In this document: one piece after another, positions 36,801 to 48,800 of the stretch | How the letters are laid out: each line of letters starts with the position of its first letter | Position numbering within the stretch: the first letter of the stretch is position 1 | Source: Triops longicaudatus | Lineage: Eukaryota; Arthropoda; Branchiopoda; Notostraca; Triopsidae | DNA length: 64,000 bases | NCBI GenBank assembly: GCA_022885665.1 | Contig: JAGQDJ010000199.1 | Coordinates: 1 to 64,000 of the forward strand | Direction of reading: 5' to 3' | Program-made: the position numbers and the translations under genes | The notes under the pieces: generated by a model | The model's input: the letters and a program-made list of their open reading frames with translations, nothing else | Told to the model about the DNA's origin: nothing | Databases searched by the model: none

Positions 36801-39800
36801 AAAAATGGAAGACGTTTTTATGTCACGCAATGTGAAACTACTTTTCTTAAACTTAAATGTTACAGCTAATTAAAGAAACGCGTCCCAAAATGAGCTTGTT
36901 AGTTTTTGTCACTAGGGGCGCTACTAGAGTACGAGCCACTGCAGGTCTTCATAGTCGATCACATGAAAATGTTTACAAGCCGTGTAAGGCGTCATTTCAA
37001 ATCAGTGTTAATCCCATAGAGTACAATTCATGACATTTTTTGAGTCAAACTGAAGTCGTATGCTATATAAACCATCTGTGTTTTTACAAAGTCATATTTA
37101 TGTCACTTTCGAAATATTTTCTGAATTTACTTGGATGTGTGTTTTCACTGCTATCTTTACGTGAACAGGAATATAACACGAGTTCGCTAGCTCAAGTGTT
37201 AACACTAGCCTAACTCGTGTTTGTAGTCCCCATTGATGGATGCGAATTCATTCCAGCCCCGTCTTCACTATTTACTTAGTTTTCCAATAAAAATGCGTGT
37301 TGTCTCAATTTCATTTTGATTAATTCAATGCACGTGTTAGGCAGGCAGAGAAACGAAGCCTGAAAGTGAATGCTATAAAGTTTAAATTTGTGTAGTAGTA
37401 CACCTTGCAATAATGGCTTTACTTGCAGTGCCACATAAACGCGTGCGTAGATAACCGTAGAAACGCAGTCTAAGTGTTTAGTAATTGACAGATATGAATC
37501 CTAACTCAAATACAAAGAGATACGTGTTCTGGAGTTACGCTAACTCAGTTTCCACGTTAGCCAGCAATGGAAGTGCGGACGAAGTCAGATAATTATTGCA
37601 TTACATGGTTTACGTAGAATTTTTTGTTTAATAGCGCCGAAAACACATCACACCGAGAACATAATAAGGAACAGTATCCAAAGTTCGTCACCATTCATTT
37701 GGTGACGAAGTCGCAATTGTAGCAGTTGAACTTTGATCCTCACGTTTCCGCATGACACGAAAACAAAATTGAATTGCAAAAAGAAAAGCCCCAAATAGAA
37801 AGCTTTCATAGATCAGAGCCGAAGTCAAAGTCCGGCGATCTTTGACAAGTTGAAACCGATTTTAGGGAATTATGAGCAGAAATCCTTTACCAATGCTTAT
37901 GCAATAGATTGTCGTTTTTGTATTATCATACATAATATTGTTACAAAACAAGGGCCACGAATGTAGTTGTGGCACACATTCACTGGGTTGTGGAGAGACA
38001 ATTCCCTGCCTTGCATAATTAATAAGGAACCCACTGGGTATACGTGTCTCGCTGTCTTCGAAGTTGTCGTACTTTGTCTTTACCGGCTCATACTCGATCT
38101 GCGGCGAACTTTTTGAAATTCTAAAGCTTATTCCGCATACATTAAGATCAGGTGCTTTACGTTCCTAGTTTGGCAAGCTTAGACGTGTCAGGAAGAATAA
38201 CTATCAAATTTTTGTCTTCCCAATTTTCCCTACACTTGAACGCGTAGTTAGTTAACCACTGACCCCAGAAGCGTCAACAACAAACGTCTAGCGCCCTATC
38301 CAATTTCTGACCTTTGCTTCAAAGAACTTTCAGTTAACTATATTTAATTAAAGTTAAAAATTTGAAAAATTAAAACTCAAAATCGTAGAATATTTGAAAT
38401 AAGGTTGTAGCTATTAAACCAAAAATGAGTGTGTCGTGTGGAGGAATTTCAGTGCCCAGTGACTCTGACCTGGCTAAACAGCCTCGCTCAAAACTTAAAA
38501 ACCGTCGTTTCTCGCTCCAGTCGCCCAAAACTTGGTCCAATTTGTTGTTCAGAGCCCGCAAAAAATCCTCCAGCAAATTCGGCTCGGAAGTGAACTTATC
38601 ACAGAGCCCGAGGCCACGATCCGAGAGTTACGACACGGCTAAGCTGCGAAAACGCGCCGAAAGTTTGCAGCATTTGCCCTCGGGGCAATCCCGTATCACA
38701 GCACCTGACTCGTTCGACCCTTTCGCTGGCTTTACCGAGTTCTTAGGTAGGGAAGTACCGCCCAATTCGCCGGATTATGGACCATCTCCAGCGTACGGCA
38801 GTCAAAACAGCCTCAACTTAGAGGAATTGCCCATCCCGGAAAGGAAAGTTGAGTATTGCCCTAGCCTACCAACTTTATCTCCCAAAGAGCAGGTACAAAG
38901 TCAAGCCAACTCGGCCGGTACACCCGAAATCAATAGCAAAACTAGTCCAGCCAAGTTGCGCATCAATCAATTCTTCCGACCACGCTCGTATTCCGAGAAC
39001 AAGAAGCCAAGCTTATCTCATTTCTTAAACAAACGACGCAGCTCCGTAGCAGGTACCAGTACCAGCAGTACCGGTGCACCCACTTCCGTCCCGTCAATAG
39101 TCATTACGCCCTCCACTGAGGAGAAAACCGAATCTCCTTCGAAAAGCTTTCTCAAAATCTCGTTGATTCCCCATTTCCGCTCAAGGTCGAAATCCGAATC
39201 GCGAAAATCGTCCACTGAATCTCCAGAAAAATCTTCAGATAAAGTAGAAGGCATGGACCTCTTGCAACTACCCGAGGCATTACCGAACATTCCACCGGTA
39301 GTAACACCTCCCGTAGCACCACAGAAGCAGGACGTTGTTAGGAAAAGTATTTACCGCCAGAGGTCGAAATCCGAATCACGAAGTTCGAATAAAGCCAACG
39401 GGTTAAATGAAACTAGTAACGCCTCTAAGCGTCGACGTTCGGTCGGAGTCGACTCGCTGACCAAGCAAGACATGGAAGAAGTGCAAAAGCGTTACCCACA
39501 ACGACGACAGAAGGTAGCACCACCTGTTGTCCCTTCGACGAAACTCAACCCCACGCCGATTACGTTGCAAGTTTTGCCGGAAGGAGTTCAAGTGAATCAT
39601 GAGTCACCTTCGACCCTACCACCCGAGTCGGCTGTCCCGACCATGCCGACGGTTATGGAATTGGCGTTGTCAGCTATAGTGGTCAACGTAGAACCTATTG
39701 TGCGTCGCAGAAGCGCGTCCATTGCACTCGGGACGCAGGAACCTGACCCTAACTTGTTTGCTAGTGCCCAAGAGTTCAAATCTTTCCGAAGCCGGTTGGA

Positions 39801-42800
39801 AGACGTACGTAAGACGGCACGCAGTGCCCTGAGGCGGAACGAAAGTAAAACAGATTCGTTTTCTTCGTTGACCGCGGACACAACCTTGCCGCAAGAGAAG
39901 GATGAAATTTTAACGCCGAGAAGAAGGGATTCCATGCGACCGAGGTCGAGGAAAAGCTTCTCGGGTGACCGAGCGACGACGTTGAATTTTGACAGGTAGA
40001 AGAGGTTCGCTTTCCTTTCCACCCATATCCAAGTGCGGAAGTGTTTGACCTGTTTACATAAATTTTGAACCCTAATGAAGGGTGAGGTAGAAGGAAGTGG
40101 AAATGGCTTGAGGATAGGTAGTGTTGACTGCAAACGGAGCCTAAAGGTCGATTGGGTATCAAAGATGAATTACATGATGAACATTGGGAGAAAAGCAAAA
40201 GATTCAGGCCTGTCCGGAGTATGGCTCATAAAAAAGTGGTACAATATTATAGTGTTTTGAATGGAGAGTGTATCCGTTTCTTATGAGCTCTAATCTCAAC
40301 TTAAACACAACGCGAACATACATGCAGCTTGTCTAAAGAAATGAAAAGGAATAAGTAGCAAACGTGTTACATCGTGCCTATTGTGTTGTAAATGTGACTG
40401 AGACACTTTTTCAGCTAGATTTCTAACATGTATTAATAGTGGGAGTTACCGGTTGTAATGTTTAGCTCATAAAAAGAGGGTACGGTGCCTTTAAGTTTAA
40501 TGTTATACTGTGCCAGTTTATTACGAACTTGGAATATTAACTTCATAGTGGCACTGTTAAGAGTGTTGAAATAGAAAGGTTAGTGAAATTGTCACGAAGT
40601 GAAAACACGGTGTAGGACAGTGGTGCCCAACCTACGGCCCGCTCATTTATACCGCTCATGTATATCACTGCATAATTTCATTTTTAACGTCGGCGTGATT
40701 CTGGCGAAACCGGAACATTCAGGCCCGCGAGATTTTATATCATGTCGCGCGCGGCCCTCGGGTGAAAAAAGGTTGGGCACCACTGGTGTAGGAGGTGCCA
40801 CGTTTAAGAAAAGTTTGTTTGAAAACTTTATTTTTTTGGAAATGTCGATTCAAGTATAATTCTAATAAAAAACGATTACGGCTTGCTGTACTTTTACGTT
40901 AGGATGGTCCCACTTTATCGTATGCTTGAAACTTCTAGTTGTATTGCGGCACTGTCGCACTGTACGTGTTAGAAGAGGCGTATGGAGAGTTGTATTCTAC
41001 CAATGTAGGTACAACAGCACGTACAGTAACAGTACCTGCAGTATATAGTAAACACACCTAGTTAAGCGACGCAGGCCTGCGCATTAATGTTAACCTTATT
41101 TTTATAACGTTTAGCTTTATGATGAACGCGAAATTCGTTTTAAAAATAGGGCATATAAATGTGGTTTGGTTGATTCTCTTAGTAAATGTTAGTACCATAT
41201 TTTTGTGTACTATAAATTTGTAAACTTTATTTTTGTCTTCATTTTCGAAGCAATCTTTGGTGTGAAACGATAGTGAAAGTGTCGCACCTTGTGTATCACA
41301 TTCTCACCGATAAGCCTATTTTTTCAAAACCTTTGAGTATTTGCATGAAAGTGTACACGATGTGGAATACCAAGCTATTTTAGTCTGATGAAACGTGATC
41401 TGCTTTTAATTTCAGTATTTCACTTTCCTTTTATCCAGCGTGGTCTGGTTTTGTTGCAGGGCAACATAGGTGAATGTAGAAACAATTTGGCAAAATGTTC
41501 CAACAAATGTTCGTACATCGGGTTCGCTTACGCCAAGTACCTTGGTTCGAAATCTCTTACGTACGAGTTTTTTAGAAAGGAGTATTTGGACGTGGTTGTT
41601 CTACTGTGTAGGTCCCTTACAATCAGGTCTTCACCGCTAAGTCTCTTACATCCGGGTCTTTGCTATTCAAGTCTCTTACATCCAGGTCGTTGACATTCAA
41701 GTCTCTTTCATCTGGTCTTGTTGTATTGCTACCAAGAAATGCGTTGAAAGAAGAAAACCAACTTTTTTTAATTACTGCACACTTTTAAATTATATATATT
41801 TTGACGTCAAACATAAAATAGCCAAACTTTCCTCATGTGTTAAGCGTGAGTAAATTTTTACCTGTATTTCTAAGAAATTGCAATGGAGTGTGTTGTGCGT
41901 CTCAAGGAATTGCTCTGGATTTGTACGACATGGAACACTTCCAAGAGACCTTGAGCTTTTTTCCCCGGAAATTCTGAAATACTTTATGAGCAAATGCATT
42001 AGACAAATAACAAAAATAAAAAAGGAAGAAAAACAGACGAAAAAAATATAAATAAATAGAATAAAAATAAACGATCATTTGTGATACTTTCGAAACTTAG
42101 AAAGCGTACCACCCTATCAAGTACTGCACTTGAAAGTGTTTCAGGGTAAAAGTTTGTTATGTGCAGTGTGAGTTCCTTTTTTATCGTTATGTAATAATTG
42201 ATACGATCGGATAGCCAAGTTCGATTCCATTAAAATTTTGGACGCGTTATGTAGTACATATACATGCATTTTGGAAAGTAAAAGTGCTTTCTGCAAAAGA
42301 GGCAAACAGAAAAAAATTGATTTACAACATTGAATTCATTTAAGTATTGTTCCGAAAAAAGGGAAGCGTTCACGATTGTTACCTATAGATAGACAAAGAC
42401 AAAAGAATCGTTCTTTTTCACGTACAATATTTATTTTGTCGTAAACTTTAGGACTCGCTCGCAAGCATTTGGACTACCTTGAAAACGATGAAATGGAGCA
42501 GCGCTTGCATGCAAAAACGTGAACAAGTCCCGGTTTTTCTGACGCACTGTACTGTCTCGTGAAAATGAAAATTGATTGCGCTGAATTCACAGAAGTCCTT
42601 TAAAGGGACTTTCGCAATCCTTTCGAGACCAAGACAAATAGGCATTTAACGTCTAGATTATGCAAAATACGTTATCCGTTACCTTATACCTTTAACCTAC
42701 TTCACGATAGATTCCCCTTTATTAATGATAACAGTAAATTTCTCAGTGAGTGGAGTTTCACTTTTCCCACAAGAACAACGTACCACAAAAGAATGCAAAT

Positions 42801-45800
42801 CAGTACGTGGGTTTCTGGTTTGGTACGTGGCAATGACTATTCGGTATATGCTAGCGAATGTAATGTGTATGGTATGCTAACGCGTTTTGTCTAAAATTGG
42901 TGTATTCCAATTAATGCCAGTTCTGCATAATTATTACCTACAGTAGCGCTCGCTTTTTATTTTTCATTCTTTTCCACTTCGATATTTTGGTGTTTGTGAT
43001 TTTCGAATTTCGGTGCAACATTGCAACTCAAAACTATTCAAAAATTAAAAAAAATCATATTCAAGTTCGAAAATTCCCCAATCAGGATTGGAAAATACGT
43101 AATGGAAGTTTGGATTTTGTAGATCGATTGTCCAAACTTATTTTTTTCTCCATCCTGAATGAACTTTATCCGTAACATCGGAAAAACAACGAACTTAACG
43201 GACACCAAAATTGGTCATTTTTCTAGAATTTTGCTATTAAATTCATTTAGTTTTCAAACACAAACACTGTACTGTAATATTTTGCAATTGAAAACATGTT
43301 AAAGTAGAATTTGTTTAAAAAAATTTGGGCGTTTACACACCGAATCTTTTTAATTTTCGTCGCCTTAACTGCACTACTTTTAGCAATACCGGACCTTGTG
43401 CAAATTGCCCAACTAGACAGACCGGTTTCACTTTTACTTGCATTCCTTTACCATACTTTATTTTCCTGGATATTTTTGCAATCAAACTAAGCCTTAGTCA
43501 CGACCCACCGAAAACCTGAATAACCATCTCCAGAAAATTACGTACACAAACACAACACCAAACACAGCATATTGCCATGTTATTGCGTGACGTACCGTGA
43601 CATCTCGCCCGTCCAGTACGTTACGCTCTCAGACGAATTCTTAAAACCGTGCTTGTGGTTACGGGCCAAGCACTATTTGAGTCGGAAAAACAAGTTCTTC
43701 GTTCCAAGGCGTCCTATTCCCTTGTTAGGCGGGGTTTCCATGGTCCCTTTTTCGCCGTTGAAACATTTGGGCATAATACCCAAACAATGAATACGCTACC
43801 CGTCCTCCTCCTTGGCTTTTAAGGGATTTTTCTCTCAGGGCTCGAGGCTTGGAAAATGTTACGTTAGATCAGCAGCTTACTCTTCCAAGGCCAGGATGGG
43901 GCCAGTTTTGTTGGGGGTTTAAGAGTTGCATAGATTTCCTGACAAGTTTCAGAGCACGGCTTGCAAGTTTTGGACCAGTTTTCCTTGCGTCTGTCTCAGA
44001 TCAATGTGTTTTGGTGCTGTGTATGAAGCCATCGCAGTATTGGTAGTAAACGAAGCTCGCATTTCCGTGTTGTGGTGGATTTCTTGTTTGTCTCATGTTA
44101 AAACGGAAGGAATAAAAAATGAAAACATAAATAAATGTGTAGTGTTCAAAACATTTGATAAAAAATAAGAAAAGAAATTAAGGAGTCAACAAAGAAATCG
44201 TGGGAATAAGTTTAAAATTCGGAATAAAATTCCTTGATTGGGAATTAGACATGCCATCCATGTCCGAATTTGACGTGACGAGGTTTACGAACTGGAAACG
44301 TAGCAAACTCCGAAATAGTGCCTTTATTATACAATGTGACCCGAAAGTTGCGTTTAGAAGAAGACAGTGGTAATATGTTTTAGAAGTATTTACTTAGTTA
44401 CAGTAGAATCTTGAGATAACGAATATTGCGGGAACTTCAAAAATAGTTAGACACAGCAAAATTGGTTAGACCAGTTTTTTATGTACATTTACATACGTCG
44501 GGGTCGCGCGACACGTCTGTTATAACCTTCAGTTCGTTGTTAAAGATTTTTTGGGACAATATTCAAATGTATTTGCTTAATAACAGAAAAAAACTTCAGC
44601 ATATTCCAATTTCGTTTTATGAGACGCATTTTGTGTACATTTACGTACATTATGGGTCCTAAAACTCGTTTACTATAGCGGACGTGTCGTCATAAAATAG
44701 TTCGTTAAAAAGAGATTTCACTGTATTTACTTTCTTTTGTTATTTTTGTGTTTATGAAGCTGGTTGTGGCACTTTTCGTTTTTTTATATTTTGTTTTACA
44801 GTAAGCTCTCATTATAACGAACTATTCGAAATGAACGATCTGCTTTTGTATATGTGTCGTAGGGTTTCCAAGCTTGTACATGGAAAAAAAGGAGCGTCTG
44901 GTGTTACGAATTTCTGTTACGTATTACAGTTTTATTTAGTCCAGAGGTCCGTTATAACGAGATTTTATTATATGCTTACTCTTTTGTTTTCTTTATATTT
45001 ATTTATTGAATTTTTATTGATTTCGTTTATTTAATTCCTTTTTTTAAATTTTTGAAAAATAAATTTTTAAGCGGTTTCTGCGAGTTTGCGTGCGGTGTCG
45101 TGTTTTAGGGGCTTAGGATTTTAAGCAGTAAGCAAAAGGGATGTCTCCTGTAATTTACCTGGGTTGGATGACCCACTAAAAGCAGGAAGGTTTATGGGCA
45201 AGAGGTCACAAAGTTTGTTGGTAATCCCGAAGGGCTTTTCAGGGTGACATGGCGTACCAGTGTCCCTGGGCTAAGGTTAAAGCATGCCGCAGCATTGTTT
45301 AACCTGTAAATGGGAAATTTTGGGTGAAAATGTGTTCAGCTTCCGTTCCCCCCCCCCCCCCAAGGACTACCTTGCACGGAAATATAGCCTACCCAACGTG
45401 GTGAAAGTGAAAACGCGAATGCGTGATGGGGAGCACGTCAGCTTGAGTTTCCCACAAAAGAAAGGAAAACAAGGCCAAAAATAAGATAAAATTTAAAACG
45501 ACGCAACCTGAATTGCGCTTTAAAGTTTCCTTTCTAGGTGTTTATTCAAGTGTGTACTCATAACGAGAAACAGAAGAAATGGAGGAGGATTTAGGTGTAA
45601 TTTATACGTTGGAGTTCTTTCTCTTATTTGTTTTGTGTGATGTGTCATTGCCTGTATTGTTCGGATGGTGAAACTCGTTTGTTGATTTATTGTTTTTTCT
45701 TTTGTGTGTTTTTGTAGGACCAAGAGCCGGAGTGTGGACCAGAGCTTAACGGCTGCTTTAGATGCGGATGTATTCAGCCGATTTGGGAGTAGTAACACCA

Positions 45801-48800
45801 GCGTTTCGAACAATTCAAGTAAGTGCGCATAATATTGTAGTAACCAAAGGAAAAAAGGCTTTGCGGACATTGAATTAACGCAGACTTAGAAATTGGCCAT
45901 ATTCTTTACTTGGAAGGACTTAGAGGCGACATGTAGATATGTGGATGTAAGATACGCTAAAAAAGGTAAAGATAGGCAGCTTAGCGTAAAAGAGCCTCGT
46001 ATCAGCTGGCATTGAAATCGCGAAGGCGTTAGGATTTTAACAGTACCAAGTAGTTAGATGCAGCACAAAACTTTCTCTTAAACCTAACAATAGTAATGAA
46101 TATACATAAATAAAATTCCGATAAGAACTATTGAGATTTTAACATACGTGTACCACAAGAAAATTTTCATGGACTGCAATTAAAAAAATGGATTAATAAA
46201 TAATTTTTTTATTTTCATTGTCGAATTCATTGAGTTACTTTAACAAATGTGATATTGGGCATATCATTTGTGATATAGTGTAGGTAGAAAATTATGTTTA
46301 ATGAGGTAGTTTACCAGCTGTGGTTTCACGGGAATCTCTCCTGTGCACTGCAAATCTGACAGCTTTTACTAGACTTGTCCTTCTTAAGAATTTTGGATTC
46401 TTTGTAGCGCAAATTCGCGATAAGATTATGTTAATACGCGAGAAGCAGTCATGCACGCGCACTTTCGCGTTCTGTCACTTTTGAAATATGTAACCTGAAG
46501 TAGTCTGAAGGTTTCTAGTACACGTTTTTAAAGAAGACAGTGAACGTTCTTTCGCTTTTAAGATGTGGGTCGAACTTGAACGCATTCTTCGAGTTGTAAG
46601 AAGCATCGTTAGGAGACGAGTCAAAGGAAATGGCCCATTCGTCACTGCTCAACCTTGATGAATTACGATGAAGTAACATGATGCAACACGACTAAGTTGT
46701 GAAGCCAGATTGAAACGAGTAGTCGCTTTTTGAACGGAACGCTGTGTGTTTTCAGATTCAACTTAATTTGTCACTTTCAAAATCAGTCGTGCGTAAAGCG
46801 GATGAGATTTTCGTAGGACTTAGTCATTCGTAGGTCCCACAAGCGAAAACCCTCCTCAGAACCGGTTAAAGAAGCAGCGGTTTCATTTTCCTAGTCAGAA
46901 ACGAAAACGGGGAAAAATTTGCTGGATAAGGACGATCAGACAACTTATGTGTCCTTCAAGCTGCAAAACTTTTTTTTAAAAAAAAGTTAAAAGGGCAATG
47001 GTTATCACTTTCCAGTCAAATGTATTAAGCGGGGAAGTTTTGCTTGGTAGCACTAATAGGTCCCATGTTCAAAAATCCTGCAAATAAACGTTAGAGAAGC
47101 GATAGTTTTATTCTCCTTGATAAACCAGATTGTGTTTGCTGGTGAGACCTACCGGGTTTCTGTAGCTCCGTTAGGCTCTTAAACTTGTCAAGAAAGATTA
47201 GAGAAGAATTCGGACATGTTCAGAGAGTGACACGTGATTAGAAACGGAAAGTTCAATAAAGTTTAGAACATTTTTTGGCTTCTTCTCCATTGACATATGT
47301 AATCTGGCGGACAATTGCTAGTAGGACCTAATAGGTCTCCTCTAGGTTCCTCAAGCTTCGAAACGTAGGAAGAAAGCTAGGAAAAGTAACGGTTACGCTT
47401 CTCTGCGTAAGAGGCGTTAATGGTTCAGACCTGGTAGGTCCTTGTAGGACCTCAGTCTTCCGTAGGTCCCTTAAGCTACAAAATTTAGACTGTAGGGTTG
47501 TATAGCAGTTCGCTGTTAGATAAGTAACCCGATAAAGAACTGCCGAGAAGGATCTATCAGGTCCTCTGTAGGTCCCTCAAGTCACATAACTGGGAAAGAA
47601 GGGTTGAAAAGCAGTTTTCATACTACAGTCAGATACTTAACACGGGAGAAAAGTACTAACTCGGAGAGGTATAGGACCAATTGGGACCCTTGTAGGTCCT
47701 CTAGCTGTAAACTTGGAAAGAAAACTTGTAAAAGCAATGATTTTACTGCTCAAGCCGGTTACGCAAGGCGAGAAGTTTTGATACGTAGATCCTGTGTAGG
47801 TCTTTTGCAAGTCCCTTAGGCTCCGAAACCTAAAAGGAAAAAGGCAAGAAGAGCATCAGAGTAACAGAACAAGGAATGTTACTTTATCGTTGATAATTTG
47901 CGTTGTGACATCAGTGAATGCAAATGCTTTTACAATTCATTATCATTCGGTATCAGAGTGTTGTTTACACATCCCTAGTACATAGAAATTTGCATACTTT
48001 TCTGACTTCAGTCTCCTTCAAAGCGTGATGCAGCAGTTAAGTTTTACAAAATACTGCTTTTGGTAACCGAGTTATTATTTGTATTAACAGTACAACTAAT
48101 TGATCATGTAAGTGCGTAAACTTTATATGACTACATTAAGAGAATATAAAGCTAAGGTTAGAACACGCCATGGTCACTTAAGTTAGAAGGAAGAAGTTAC
48201 TTATTTGCTCACTAGCGGCGCTTGGAACAAAACAAGCCACGTGGAACAACAAAACAAAACATAATCAAAAAGTTCCTGTTTTTATCAAGTTACAACTCGT
48301 GTCTTTAGTTTTCGTTTTGCAAGAAGTTGTATTCGTTTTGTTTCTATATAATTTTCTCACATCAAATATTTTTCTGTGACTTGGTGCGAATTTTTATCAG
48401 CACTTCTTACAACGTCATTTCTGCAAACTCGAAAGCTTCTGAACCCTGTTAGGCTTCACCAATATCTGGCCCAACACGAGAAATCCTACAAATGATTCAC
48501 TTATACTTCTGTAGATCGATACCGATCGATCGAAACAAATGTGATCTACCAAAGGAGCTAATCGTACATGACAGCAATCACGTCAAAACCGGGCGAGGGT
48601 GTCTCAAGGGGACTGAGGAGGGTGGAGATCAGCTTGTACCGGACAAAAGTTTACTATAGGATAGACCAATGGGTTTATGGAGGTATCTTAGTTATTCCTA
48701 ATCCGTTGGCTTCAACTATTGTATCTAGTACTGTTAAGTACCTTACTTATCGAACGTATAATTGTAATACACGTTAATTGGGCTATTTTAGCCGTCGTGC

